DNA from: Micropterix aruncella
Lineage: Eukaryota; Arthropoda; Insecta; Lepidoptera; Micropterigidae
Assembly (NCBI GenBank): GCA_944548615.1
Contig: OX155957.1
Coordinates: forward strand, 27,550,935 to 27,614,934
DNA: 64,000 bases
Direction: 5' to 3'
The notes under the pieces were generated by a model. That model made no database searches, was not told where the DNA came from, and worked only from the letters and a program-made list of their open reading frames with translations. The stretch's first letter is position 1. Every line of letters begins with the position of its first letter. Position numbers and translations under genes: made by a program. This document shows, piece after piece, positions 46,282 to 56,652 of this stretch.

Positions 46282-47861
46282 ATGCAGTCCTCCAAAGACT
46301 CCATCGAAGCCACAGCGGCCTATGATATGCCGCAAATACTGCCAGCAACACCCAGGAAACGAGGCAGGGACCCCGCCTCACCCGGGGCAGAGCTTGAACG
46401 GGACTCGCAACGCCGTCGAGCCGACTCTTTCGGCTCTGACGGCGAAGCTCTTCATACGCTTCCGTCTTCGGACGACGAGGATGCGAGGAGCGAGCTGGCG
46501 GTGGGGCCTACTTACGCCGAATTAGCGGCTAGAAAGTCTCCTTTGCCGCTCCCGCGCGCACTGACGCCTCCAGCACAGGCTCCGCAAACACCAAAGCCGA
46601 CGCCGCGTACTCAGCCAATAATAGTGGAAAAATTGGAGAGGTGGCCATCTCACCTCCAGGCAATCAAATCCAGGCTGGGGAGAGTGCCCAACTCACAGCC
46701 GATTGGGAACGGAGGATTCCGATTCCGCCCGGCGGATGACGCAGAGTACCGCGTCATCCAAGATTATCTTCACGGACTGGGACCGGCGATAGCGTGGCAC
46801 ACGTACACCGCACCGGCAGGAATAGACGCTAAAATTGCTATTCGAGGCCTCCCAGAAACAACAACCAGTGAGGAGGTCATATCCGGCCTAGAAGAGCGCG
46901 GCTTTGAAGCCAAATACGTAAAACGTATTCACGGAGGGCGGCGAGCCCTTTTTCATGTCGTGCTCAGGAAGTCAGAGCGCTGGCGCGAAGTATACAACCT
47001 GACGGATATATACTTTGTCAAAGTGACAGTGGAGGCCTGGAAAGGACGGAAAGGCCCGAAGCAGTGTCACCGTTGCCAGCGATTCCGCCACAGCAGCCAC
47101 AATTGCCATCGGCCCCAAGTATGTGTCTGCTGCGGCGAGGAACATGCTGCGAAAGACTGCCCAAGGCCGAAGACAGTCCAGGCAACGTGCGGCAACTGTG
47201 GGCAAGGCCATCCGGCGAACAACCGGAGGTGCCCCAGTTTTCTGGCGGAAATCCGCCAGTCGTCGCGGCAACAACAGGGTGCACCGCGTGCTGCAGCGGC
47301 TTCCCGTCCGAAAGCGTCGCTGCGAGGTGCCACGCCGAGCGCCGCGACCGCGACAGCGACCGCTGCGCCCCCGCCTACGACACCTCCACGACCGTCGCCA
47401 CGAAAACCGGAAAGACCGCAGTCGAGGCCCCATCCTGCCACAGCCACAGCCCCTCAGCCACAACGACGCGCCCAGAACCAAAAGCCGGTGGTGAGTCAAG
47501 CTGCCCCACTATCGTGGAGACAGAAATCGACGCCGGTAACCGCCCCGCAGCAGGCAGCTGTGGAGTGGAAGGTGAATCGGCGGCGCTCGAAGTGGCCGAA
47601 GAAACCCTCTCCTCAAAAAGAGGAGGTGAAGATCACCACGGAGGCGACCCCCCGCCCCCTCGCTTCCAACCGCACGTGATTCGCTCTGCTACGCAAGAAG
47701 AGCTAAAAATCACGGTGGCAGACCTGCTGGAGCTGGTCAACGACATGATGATGAATCCAGCGGAAGCCACCACAATTCTGTCGCGCACCCTGCAGCGCCT
47801 AGCGGGGCCGTCGTCCGTCCTACAGTGCACAGCAACGCCTCCTGCCTCAGCAGGCCACTGA
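46282..47861 (+). pseudogene. LINE ORF1 (gag-like, zinc knuckles), frameshifted at the C-terminus
   Basis: ORF1 proteins of Jockey LINEs bind the element RNA and form cytoplasmic or nuclear particles. The ATG is at 46282 and the frame stays open to 47679 (465 codons). The N-terminal third is acidic and serine-rich. A folded region (about residues 110-250) contains IAIRGLPETTTSEEVISGLE and VTVEAWKGRKGPKQCHRC. Three CCHC knuckles follow: CHRCQRFRHSSHNC, CVCCGEEHAAKDC and CGNCGQGHPANNRRC. A Pro/Ala/Arg-rich linker comes next. Another frame, open to a TGA at 47859-47861, encodes a plausible C-terminus (EELKITVADLLELVNDMM...ILSRTLQRL). This suggests a one-base indel, perhaps in the C-runs at 47646-47660, though programmed shifting cannot be excluded. 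Confidence 0.88.
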
Positions 47862-50518
47862 GGATCGTTCACTGGAATGCGGACGGCATTAAAAAGAAGC
47901 TCACAACGGTGCGAGCCTTCCTGCAGGAGCAGCAGGTTGACGTCCTCCTAGTATCGGAAACGAAGCTCCTGAAGTCCGTCTCGGTACGAGTGCCCAACTA
48001 CATCGTGTACCGGACGGACAACGCGACGACAGAAGGTCGCGCGTACAGGGGCACAGCCGTCTTCGTGAGGAGGACGATGCTCCACCAACAGATTGACTTG
48101 CCGCAGCTGGACTCGCTGTACGCAACGGGCATTCAGCTGAGAGCCGGCGGAGTAGATATGCGAATTCTTGCAGTCTACAAACCGCCCAACAACCGACTGG
48201 AGACTGGCGACATCGACAAACTCCTACACCCAAAGATGCCGACGATAGTAGCCGGCGACCTCAACTGCAAGCATCCGGCGTGGAATTCGACGCGCACCAA
48301 CGTAAACGGTGTGCTGTTGCTTAACCACGCCGAGCAAACAGGCTTTACGGTCGCCGGGCCGGAACAGCACACTCGCGTTCCAAACGTGCCAAGCTACTCA
48401 TCAGAGGTACTCGATGTCGCCCTCCTGCACAACGTGACATTTACCTACGTGCAGGAGGTTATCTACGAGCTTCAGCCGGATCACCTGCCAGTTCTCCTGG
48501 AAGTACAGACGGACGTGGCTACAGCGAGTCACAAAAAAGAGCGCCGCCGCGTTGACTGGGTGAAGTATGGCAAACTGATGGAGAAAGCGGTCATCAGCTA
48601 TAAGACACCAGTCACCATCGGGGACATTGAGAGTCGGGTGGCCAATCTCCAAGAAGCTATCAAGACCGCGCTGGAAGCCAGCTCGTCGACGCTAGAGGCG
48701 AGTGCTACACGTCCGCGCCTCCCGCAACGACTGCGGGACAAACTGCGTGAAAAACGACGCCTGCATCGCTTTTGGGCTACAACTCGGTGCCCAAAAGCGA
48801 AGCAACGCTTAGATGAGGCTAACGATAACCTGCGAGAAGAGCTGCAGACCCACACATCCGAGTCGTGGGAACAATTCCTCGACTCTATTAGCGACGATAT
48901 GCCCTCCATCTACAGGCTAAATCGACGCCTGATGTGTACGGCTGAACCAGCGCGGCCACTACTGGATCCGACCGGGAACCTCCGCTACGTCGCCGAGGAC
49001 AGAGCGACTCTCTTTGCGGACCACTTGGAGAAGACCTTCGTTCCACACGAGGTCGAGGACCCGGAACACTCCAAGTCGGTTTGCGACTTCCTCGCAATGG
49101 ACGAGAAAACCCAGCCGGAGCCCAGCGAAGAGATTTCGCCGATATCTCCAGCGGAGCTCCAGCGCCGAATCCAGCAGCTCAAGCTAAAGAAGGCACCCGG
49201 CCCCGATGGCATCGGTAGCGGTGCTTTAAGAAGACTACCGCGTCGCCAGCTCCCGGCCCTTGCAGGGCTTCTCAATTCCTGCATCAGACTCGGTCACTTT
49301 CCTGAGAAGTGGAAGACGGCCAAGGTGATAATGCTGCCGAAACCTCGCAAAGACCTGCGGCAGCCGGGCAACTATCGACCGATTTCGCTGCTGCCCACTC
49401 TTGCGAAGGTCTTCGAGCGATGCGTACTGGCGCGACTCACGCCGCACCTCGCCCCGCGCGCCGAGCAGTACGGATTCCGTACGGGCCACTCGACTACCCT
49501 GCAACTTACGCGGGTAGTACACCGCCTTACGGAGTCCTACAACAAACACCTGCACTCGGCAGCCGTCTTCCTGGACGTCGAAAAGGCGTTCGACCGAGTC
49601 TGGCACGAGGGCCTCCGATACAAGCTGGCGACTCAGACAACGACACCGCGCCTGCTCCGAAACGTGGTGGCTTCCTTCCTCTCCGGAAGAGGATTCTACG
49701 TCGCGGTGGAGGGCAATCAGTCAACAATTAGACCCATCGCGGCGGGAGTCCCGCAAGGAAGCTGCCTATCGCCGGCGCTATACGGAGTCTACACGAACGA
49801 CATACCGCTCAGCGCCGACGCGGAGCTGGCGCTATTTGCAGATGACGCAATGTACATGGCATCTTCAATGAACATCAAGCTCGCGGCCAAGAAACTACAG
49901 CAGCAATTAGACCTTATGCCAGAATGGCTAAGGAAGTGGCGGATTGTCGTCAACGCGGCCAAGTCCGAGGCTATCATCACCGGCTCACTTAAAGCCTATC
50001 CAGAGCCAATGAAACTTGACGGCACCCCGGTACCGTGGAAAAACACGGTCAAGTACCTCGGGGTGCATATTGACCGTCGCCTCAACTTCTCGCATCACGC
50101 GAAAGCGACGGTCGCCGCTTCGAAATCCGCCTTCTATGCGCTGCTGCCCATGCTTCGCTCGGCCGCGATTCCGGCGAAGACACGACTGCTGATGCTGAAG
50201 ATGTACGTGAGAACAAAACTCACGTACGCGGCACCGGCCTGGTACCACCTCATATCGACGTCACAGCGGACAAATATCCAGCGGCTGATGAATGTGGGGT
50301 TGAGAAAAGTTTCGGGAGCCCCATGGTACGTCAGAAACGCTACTCTGGAACGCGACTTTAGCGAGAAAGAGTCCGTGGAGGATTACGTGAAGCGCCTCGC
50401 GCGTGCCATGTACCAGAGGGCCGACACCTCGCCGCACGAGCACATTCGTCAGCTCGCTCCGCTGCACACCAGACCGCCAGATGTCCGGAAGCCGTACCCG
50501 CGCAGTCTGCTAGACTAG
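47858..50518 (+). CDS. LINE ORF2: APE-type endonuclease and reverse transcriptase
   Basis: ORF2 nicks target DNA and copies the element RNA there. The frame is open from about 47630 to 50518 without an ATG before the endonuclease. The natural start is probably at 47858, where CTG overlaps the ORF1 stop as CTGA and the protein reads RIVHWNADGI. Endonuclease (about residues 1-225): LLVSETKL, VAGDLNCKHPAWNS, PDHLPVLLEV. RT: KAPGPDGIGSGALRRLP, PGNYRPISLLPTLAKVFERC, EQYGFRTGHSTTLQL, VFLDVEKAFDRVWHEGL, AGVPQGSCLSPALY and the catalytic LFADDAMYMAS near 49830. A C-terminal region with KYLGVHIDRRLNF and LTYAAPAWYH follows. No internal stop or frameshift is seen. Length near 890 residues is normal for Jockey ORF2. 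There is no RNase H. Confidence 0.93.
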   Translation: MRIVHWNADGIKKKLTTVRAFLQEQQVDVLLVSETKLLKSVSVRVPNYIVYRTDNATTEGRAYRGTAVFVRRTMLHQQIDLPQLDSLYATGIQLRAGGVDMRILAVYKPPNNRLETGDIDKLLHPKMPTIVAGDLNCKHPAWNSTRTNVNGVLLLNHAEQTGFTVAGPEQHTRVPNVPSYSSEVLDVALLHNVTFTYVQEVIYELQPDHLPVLLEVQTDVATASHKKERRRVDWVKYGKLMEKAVISYKTPVTIGDIESRVANLQEAIKTALEASSSTLEASATRPRLPQRLRDKLREKRRLHRFWATTRCPKAKQRLDEANDNLREELQTHTSESWEQFLDSISDDMPSIYRLNRRLMCTAEPARPLLDPTGNLRYVAEDRATLFADHLEKTFVPHEVEDPEHSKSVCDFLAMDEKTQPEPSEEISPISPAELQRRIQQLKLKKAPGPDGIGSGALRRLPRRQLPALAGLLNSCIRLGHFPEKWKTAKVIMLPKPRKDLRQPGNYRPISLLPTLAKVFERCVLARLTPHLAPRAEQYGFRTGHSTTLQLTRVVHRLTESYNKHLHSAAVFLDVEKAFDRVWHEGLRYKLATQTTTPRLLRNVVASFLSGRGFYVAVEGNQSTIRPIAAGVPQGSCLSPALYGVYTNDIPLSADAELALFADDAMYMASSMNIKLAAKKLQQQLDLMPEWLRKWRIVVNAAKSEAIITGSLKAYPEPMKLDGTPVPWKNTVKYLGVHIDRRLNFSHHAKATVAASKSAFYALLPMLRSAAIPAKTRLLMLKMYVRTKLTYAAPAWYHLISTSQRTNIQRLMNVGLRKVSGAPWYVRNATLERDFSEKESVEDYVKRLARAMYQRADTSPHEHIRQLAPLHTRPPDVRKPYPRSLLD

Positions 50519-50779
50519 CGGACCACCAGCGCGGGTACTGCAGCACAGCAGTCATCGCCTCAGAAGATGCCATGTACACACTCCCGTATCATCCTATCAC
50601 CATAAGACGACTGATCCGTCAGGCGTCCAATTAAGATACCTGCCACAGGGTCAGCAAGCCCTGTGAAGACCAAATGAAAGCCGGGTCGATGGGCCCGGCT
50701 CACGAGAAGCTCCACCTAACAGAGCGAATAGTGGAAGACGTCACGGGCCCCTATCAGGGCTCGTCGACTGATATTGATT
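50519..50779 (+). other. 3' UTR of the Jockey-clade LINE
   Basis: Contains GCAAGCCC...GATGGGCCCGGCTCACGAGA and CGGGCCCCTATCAGGGCTCG, in part self-complementary (CGGGCCC.TATCAGGGC). Similar sequence is found at 40386-40575 and 40985-41080. The 3' end GATATTGATT has no poly(A). Confidence 0.75.
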
Positions 50780-50940
50780 GAACGTTAGTTCAGTTCTTTT
50801 TGAGCTACCGAAGTGATAACTTGGACAAGCGATATCCTAGCGAACTGCTCGAGTCGTCAACTTGCTTTGTGACTTTGTGTGCAGTGGTTACTAACTTAGT
50901 TTGTTATTAAGTTTATTGAACGAAAAGTAAACAAAAATGA

Positions 50941-52612
50941 TGTCGTAAGCCTATTTGTTTGCTGTGTAATGAATCCATTTCAGTAATGAAAGAATTCAAT
51001 ATAAAGAGGCATTACTCAACTAAGCATGCTACGCTGCACTCACTGACAGGACAATTAAGAACAGACAAAATCCAGAAGTTTACCGCAAATTTGGAAAAAC
51101 AGAAACAAATGTTTCATAAACAAAGAACTTAATTTGATAATGTTGTGAAAGCTAATTTTATAGTTAGCTCAAAATTGGCAAAGACAGTAAAACCATTTGC
51201 CGAAGGAGAATTTATCAAGGAGTGTATGTTAGAAGTTTGCAGTATTTTGTGTCCTGAAAAGAAAAATGAATTTGAAAAAATTTGTTTGTCAAGACGAACT
51301 GTTGTTCGACGTATAGAAATGATGGCTAATGATATAAAAACAACATTGACTGACCGTATGGCTGGTTTTGAATCATTTTCCTTAGCATTAGACGAGAGCA
51401 CCGATTTGTCTGACACAGCTCAACTGGCTATATTTATTCGAGGTGTTGATAATGAGTTCACTGTTACTGAGGAATTGCTTGCTTTACAGCCGCTAAAAGG
51501 AACCACTACAGGAGAGGATATTTTTATTGAAGTTCAAAAGGTATTTACAAGTTTTGGCTTGCCATGGTCAAAATTAATTGGAGTATGCACTGATAGTGCA
51601 CCTTCTATGGTCGGCTTACGTAAAGGTTTCATTGGAATTTTGAATGAAAAAGCAACAGAATTAAATGTGCAAAAAGATGATTTGATAGTCCTTCATTGCA
51701 TTATCCACCAAAAGAACTTGTGTACTAAGTCCATTCGACTCCAGAGTGTTATGAATGTGGTAGTAAAAACCATCAACTTTATTCGATCCCGAGGACTTAA
51801 CCATCGTCAGTTCAAGGCGTTTTTGGATGAAATATCAGCTGAATATGAGCAAAGGAAATATGTTGAAATGGTTTTATGAACTTAGAAATGAGATAGTAGA
51901 CTTTATGAAAATAAAGATAAACCACTATCTGAATTAAGTGACCCAAAATGGATATGTGACTTAGCATTTCTGGTCGATCTTACAGGCTATTTGAATGATT
52001 TAAATTTGAAACTTCAAGATCAAGGACAGTTAGTAAATGATTTGTACAGCCATTTGAAAGCGTTTCAGATCAAACTACGCTTGTGGGAGTCCCAGATGCT
52101 GTCTGGTAACAGTTACCAATTTAACACGCTCTCTGCGTATGAAAATATTGCTTATGATCAATATGCTGAAGAACTCAAGTTACTGTCGGAACAATTTTCG
52201 AACAGATTTAGCGACTTCAAAAACATGGAAGACTGTTTGTTTATTTGCTACTCCTACAAAATGTAATGTACAAAATGCTCCAATACACTTACAAATGGAG
52301 TTGATCGAGATTCAAGAAAACTCATTCCTAAAATCCAAATTTGAAGAAGTAGAGTTGTGCGATTTCTACAAAAAATACCTAGAAGAAGACAATTTTCCGC
52401 AGCTTAGAAAATTCGCAAGAAGATTAATTTTTGCGTTTGGCAGTACTTATAAATGCGAACAGTTCTTTTCATTGATGAAAGTTAATAAATCAACACATCG
52501 TACAAGACTGACTGACGATAATTTGGAAAATTCTTTACGTCTTCGTATCAGTGGAATTAATCCAAATATCGATGGATTGGTTTCCCAAATTCAAGCTCAA
52601 GTGTCTCATTGA
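50941..52612 (+). pseudogene. hAT transposase (BED finger type), broken
   Basis: A BED-type zinc finger begins near 50947 (PICLLCNESIS...IKRHYSTKHA, Cys-x2-Cys and His-x5-His), with its start codon lost. An in-frame TAA at 51130 follows. A long frame 51145-51879 then has MAGFESFSLALDESTDLSDT, AQLAIFIRGVDNEF, LIGVCTDSAPSMVGLRKGFI and VLHCIIHQKNLC, the catalytic-core pattern of GTF2IRD2/ZBED-like hAT transposases. After shifts near 51860, 51920 and 52265, the C-terminal dimerisation region reads FGSTYKCEQFFSLMKVNKST and DDNLENSLRLRIS, ending at 52612. One stop and about three frameshifts make it inactive. Confidence 0.9.
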
Positions 52613-52995
52613 TTTCGGTGTATTTAACTTTCGTAGTTTGTAACAATTGCAAGTTTAAAGATTTAATTATAATGTACCATTTCTTTAAAATTTCATTTTG
52701 TTATTTTAATAAATTGTACTATAATAAATAACATTGTCGTATTATTTCATGTCTAATATCCATCGCAAAAAATATTATCACTACTTTAAAATGCACTAAG
52801 TACTTTTAAACGCGGCTCGTGAACGTATTTGCGCGCTAAACTTTGGCCCTCAACATGTCAAAGGTTGCCCATACCTGGCTTAGATGAACGGTAGGTTTGT
52901 ATTCGTCTCTTAGTCTTCTACGCTCACCCCACGGGAGATCTATATCATTACAACTCCCTGAGGTGACGGGTTCTACCGTTGTAATTGACACCTCT

Positions 52996-53980
52996 ATAAG
53001 GTGCGCGAACCGTTCAGGAGGGCTGGAAGAACGATTCCCAGGGTAAACTGACCCCAAGGGCACAGAGTCATACCCGAGCTTAAACTTCTACTTGGTCGAC
53101 TTTAAAACGAAATGGGACATAATGGCCCAACTGCACTGGACCCTTTATACCCCCCTCGGAATATTATAATTAAATATCAGGCGACCTAACCACTATGTCT
53201 GGTGTAGGTACGCGCAATTTTAAAACTGTTTGTAAAGATGAGTGTGAAATAGAAAAAAGGTGATTTTATCTCTATCTCGAATTCACAAGCACCACATTCC
53301 CTCCGATGAAGAGACGTCCTACATGTGTCTCTGTTTCCTATCTTCTTAGGAGCAGAGCACCGGCTTAGTGCCTACAAATTCGTTTCGGTGACCCGCTACT
53401 GACACTTCCAACAATAGTCGTTCTGTCGAGCGCTCTGTTTATTTTCTCGGCGTCGATAAACAGAGGAAGCGCAAGAGGAAACAAACCTCCGAATCGGTCT
53501 TCCGGGTGAGATCGTAAAATGTGGAGATTTTAGTGACACGAGAATTCCCGGCGGGAAAAATCGTCGCACATACGGGTGTTCTGTAACCCAGAAGAACGAA
53601 AGGCCGATTATATAAGAGACTTTAGAGTTAGTTTTGATAAAGTGAAATGCAACAAATTCCTATTAAATACAAAGCAAACTTAACCCTTTTCACTCGAGGC
53701 CTTTTTCGCATCTAATAAAATACTACATCACATTGAAAAAATACCATTTTAATACCACAAAAATACTCAAAACTCTGTATGAAAATACTACTAAAATACT
53801 ACTAAAATTCTACAAAAACCTTAGAATGGAGGTGACTCAACTGGTTTTTTTAATAACATGTTGAAATATACAGGAAAATACTACAAATATAGCACAAAAA
53901 CTACTAAGAATATACTAGTGGGCATAATAAACTGACCGGGCGCCGAAGCGGAGCCGCTCGAGTGCAAAGAGTTAATAATT
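52996..53980. other. unassigned DNA
   Basis: 53165-53205 repeats the A-box part of the SINE at 17738 (CAGGCGACCTAACCACTATG). 53290-53600 is unique and GC-richer, with no recognisable coding. 53700-53920 is A-rich with repeated AAAATACTAC phrases. Confidence 0.45.
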
Positions 53981-53984
53981 ATTC

Positions 53985-54125
53985 TAATTATCAACATGAA
54001 ATTAAAAACATAATCAAATATAACCATAAAACATACGTCAACGTACGAAAAGAAAAAACTTGTTTTGTTTCATAATAATAGAATAAAATCGGTTGTGTCA
54101 CCCCAAGACTTTCCCGACAAGAAGT
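53985..54125 (-). repeat. repeat family F end fragment
   Basis: ATAAAATCGGTTGTGTCACC and AAGACTTTCCCGACAAGAAG match the end of the 36270 copy. A run of 14 C follows at 54128-54141. Confidence 0.6.
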
Positions 54126-54141
54126 CAACCCCCCCCCCCCC

Positions 54142-54690
54142 CTCGCTTGCTTATTATGCAGGATGAAATGTGGCAATGGCGCCGCCGGATGTTATAATCT
54201 AGGAGGCAAAACGTGTTACAATATCCGTGAAATTTTATCAATTTGACGACAACATTCCAGCAATGCATCTTTTTCTTGTAGTGCCGTCTCCTAACAAAAG
54301 TTGGCAATCATCTTGCTGATTTCAGTCTTGGAGACCGCCGCACGGAACAATACGCCAGTGCTCAGCTGGAACCACTGGCGTAGACTTTGCAGCCATTATG
54401 TCATTGGCCGCCCAGGCTTCCTCTTGCCTTGAATTTTCCCCTGGGTTACTATTTGTAGGAGTTCGTATTTGGGGTTGCGCATTATGTGGCCGAAGTATTC
54501 GAGCTTGCATCTCTTTACGGTTTTGAGTACCTCTATCTCTTTTTTATTCAGTCTTTGAAAGACTGTTGTATTTAGAAACTTCTGAACACTCCAGCAATGC
54601 ATATACATTAATATAGCGCGTATAAAGTACGCATACTCAATATTCCCGTGTGAAATATCAAAGTAAAAACCAGGGCTTGTATACGCATTC
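54142..54690. repeat. repeat family I split by an RTE fragment
   Basis: CAGGATGAAATGTGGCAATG and ACAATATCCGTGAAATTTTAT on the left, and ATATAGCGCGTATAAAGTAC on the right, are contiguous in the copy at 56940-57100 (GGGATGAAATGTGGCAATAG ... ATATCGCGCGTATAAAATAC). Confidence 0.7.
54269..54590 (-). pseudogene. RTE-clade LINE, ORF2 C-terminus, nested insertion
   Basis: The minus strand reads FQRLNKKEIEVLKTVKRCKL, EYFGHIMRNPKYELLQIVTQ and GKIQGKRKPGRPMT, continuing after a shift into WLRQWFQLS-like residues. 'YLGHIMRN.YELLQ...GKI.GKR.PGR' is the RTE ORF2 tail. It is flanked by the 12-bp duplication CCAGCAATGCAT (54257-54268 and 54591-54602), so this 322-bp 5'-truncated copy is a true insertion. 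Confidence 0.85.
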
Positions 54691-54960
54691 GTAAATAAAC
54701 GGATAGACAAGATCTCTGCTAATTTCTTATTTAAAAAGAATAATAAAACATGAAATTAAACTAAAAAACCTTTGAAATTCTGCAGTGTGTTTTTTCTAAA
54801 TGGTGTGCTTTTTTTGCACCATAGTAGCTCAGCATTTTCATTACATATTTTCAATATTTTAAAATTAAAATTAAGTTAAAATATTCAGTATCAAAATATA
54901 AATAAGAAAATCCTACCTAATACAAAAATCGTTGGATATTTTTTTGTATAGACTAGAAAT
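54691..54960. other. unassigned AT-rich DNA
   Basis: No feature recognised. Confidence 0.4.
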
Positions 54961-54964
54961 AATC

Positions 54965-55070
54965 TGATATAGTAATAGTCACCGATGAAATAGAAGACAT
55001 GGAAGTAGAAGGAAGAGGTCTACGTCCAGGAGTGGACTAAACCAGGATGAGGAAGAAGGAGAAGGAAGAT
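54965..55070 (+). repeat. RTE-type LINE 3' tail
   Basis: GAAGAGGTCTACGTCCAGGA, GTGGACT and then GATGAGGAAGAAGGAGAAGG resemble the 'CGTCCAGCAGTGGGAC...(GATGAT)n' 3' ends of lepidopteran RTE elements. Confidence 0.45.
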
Positions 55071-55194
55071 CGATGAAATTACGCGTTTATATTTTTCTAC
55101 TGACAAGGAAACTGTATTATATTAAAATGTTCCAATATATTCCTTACAAAATATCTAACATATAACATATTTTCCAATTTAGTATTTACTTTCA

Positions 55195-55725
55195 CGCCCA
55201 CAAACCGACGACGAGGGAAAGTATTGTGAACGCGTATTTTTTTTTGAAGAGATGAAGACGGACATATTCATTTGAGCCCTCCTGAGACGGTTAAGACCAT
55301 ATCCAGATGAAAGTCTGTATGTGTGTCTGTCTGTTCGTTAGTATATATTCCTCTACGATAGCGCCCAAACGCTTAATTCCATTGATCTGAAATTTGGCAT
55401 GCCGGCATCATTGGTCATGGCAAGAGATGAAGAATTGAAAGCGGAAGAGATGAAAAGCGGTCCGCCAGAAGGGGCGGACTATTTCAACCTTGAAATATTG
55501 GACTAAAAGACTTGAAATTTGGCGCACAGATGCGTTGTTGGGTCGAAATCACATTGCCGGTCATTATATTTGCGTAAACGATTTCATCGCTCGTCACCGA
55601 CTATCCCTTTCAATCAGGTCAACCTCCTTCCTGAAGGAATATCATGCTCAAAATCGCCCCATAAGTTATTGGCTACTTGCCGGGAAAGTATTAGCGTGAT
55701 GCAACAAATTTTTTTTAATTATCGG
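55195..55725 (+). repeat. repeat family F, reference copy
   Basis: About 530 bp from CGCCCACAAACCGACGACGA to GATGCAACAAATTTTTTTT. Blocks: GGGAAAGTATTGTGAACGCG, GAGCCCTCCTGAGACGGTTA, CTACGATAGCGCCCAAACGC, GAAATTTGGCATGC, TCGTCACCGACTATCCCTTT, CTTGCCGGGAAAGT. Copies or fragments are at 10225, 32888, 36270, 53985, 60165 and 62250. No ORF is conserved; nature unknown (SINE- or MITE-like). Confidence 0.75.
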
Positions 55726-56084
55726 CCACTTCTCAGAACAAAACTATATTAGGTTTTGTTGGAATGTTTCTATTGGGGAGAAAGCATCAATTTCGCAAAG
55801 AAATTTGAATAGCGAATTAATCAGTGATTTTTAAAGCGTATAAGTTATCTAGATTTGGCCAGTTGGCTGCTAAAGGTACTCGCCGATTATCGGGGTCATG
55901 AAATTTGTCATAATTTTGTTGCAACGTAAACTTTGACCTGGCTACCAAACCGAACTTACAGACATTATTACACCAAAAACACATCTACGCAGTTTTGAGC
56001 AACCTGTATATGAGCGCTAGATATTTATTTGAATATATATTATTAGGTGAATGGCGATTATGTTAAAAAGCATACTGTTTATAC
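55726..56084. other. unassigned DNA
   Basis: No gene recognised. Confidence 0.4.
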
Positions 56085-56652
56085 CAGAGCCCGATATGAA
56101 GTGCGAGCCCGGGTAGGACTCTGTCCTGAGGGCTAGTTTCACCCAGGAATCAATCTTCTGGCGCTCCTGGACTGTTTGCGAACCGTGCGGCGTATGCCAA
56201 TCGATTGTGCATTCTGATTAACAGTCGGGGGGGTCTGGAAACAGTACTGTCTGCTATAGAGCGGGGGTAGTTGTTGACCTTACGGCGACTGCTCTTGAAA
56301 CGACCATCGGCTACCCGATTCAGGTTGAACAGCCGGGCAAAGGATGCCGTGGTCCGCGATAGATTTGGTAGACACCGTTTCACCGCTACGTAAGGGAGAG
56401 GACCGCGTAAGCGACTTCGAACTTGTAACCAGTCGGTAGACCGGAGTAATCTGGTTGCAACTGGAAGTAAGGGTCGGCCCACTGGGTAACATACCTGGCT
56501 ATCTCGCGGTAAGCCGTTGGCTTCTTACGGGCATATGGCGTAACTTGGCGGTGGACTGTTTTGCCCCAAGTCTTCTGCGTTCACCTCATGTGAGACAGAA
56601 CGATCAAATTTCGTTAAAACTTCCGGGTTCGCCCGCTGTAGTCGACAGCTCT
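56085..56652 (+). repeat. repeat family G, 5'-shortened copy
   Basis: Starts within the element (AGAGCCCGATATGAAGTGCG) and runs to TCGCCCGCTGTAGTCGACAG. Blocks as in 24364 and 44046. The minus strand is open for 110 codons at 56482-56150. Confidence 0.8.

Larger units (their letters stand above)
46021..50779 (+). mobile_element. near full-length Jockey-clade LINE
   Basis: The 4759-bp element starts CATCATTCGCTGCCGCGCGC and ends CGTCGACTGATATTGATT, flanked by the 10-bp duplication GAACGTTAGT (46011-46020 and 50780-50789). It has a GC-rich 5' UTR of about 260 bp (where the internal promoter of such LINEs lies), gag-like ORF1, ORF2 with endonuclease and RT, and a 260-bp 3' UTR. No poly(A) tail is present, which is unusual for Jockey. 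It is much more GC-rich than its surroundings and is the youngest large insertion here. It lies within the hAT element, upstream of its transposase. Confidence 0.93.
45710..52877 (+). mobile_element. hAT-superfamily DNA transposon
   Basis: Flanked by the 8-bp duplication GCTTAGAT at 45702-45709 and 52878-52885. The ends are inverted: CATGTATGGGCAAC on the left and, complemented, CAGGTATGGGCAAC on the right. 8-bp duplications and these ends fit hAT elements of the ZBED/GTF2IRD2-like type. Subterminal GGCCCGC motifs occur at least three times in 45731-45780 and may be transposase sites. The element is 7168 bp only because a 4.76-kb LINE sits in it; the hAT itself would be about 2.4 kb. Confidence 0.92.
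45571..52995 (+). repeat. repeat family G copy split by the hAT element
   Basis: 45620-45709 (GGCGAGGCTGCCCTCTGGTT, GTGCCTCGCCGTAAGACGTT) and 52878-52995 (AACGGTAGGTTTGTATTCGT, CGCTCACCCCACGGGAGATC, GTGACGGGTTCTACCGTTGT) are the two halves of a family G repeat. They join exactly at the target duplication. The leading 45571-45612 (CACAGTCGATTGGCTGATGC) is in opposite orientation to the rest, so the copy was rearranged before the hAT arrived. Confidence 0.7.

Noticed and set aside
46972..47499. Minus-strand and alternative-frame ORFs overlapping the LINE ORF1
   Set aside because: They arise from the high GC and low stop frequency of the LINE and show no protein motifs.
47904..50579. Many 60-140 codon ORFs antisense or out of frame to ORF2
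   Set aside because: Shadows of the real ORF2 frame.
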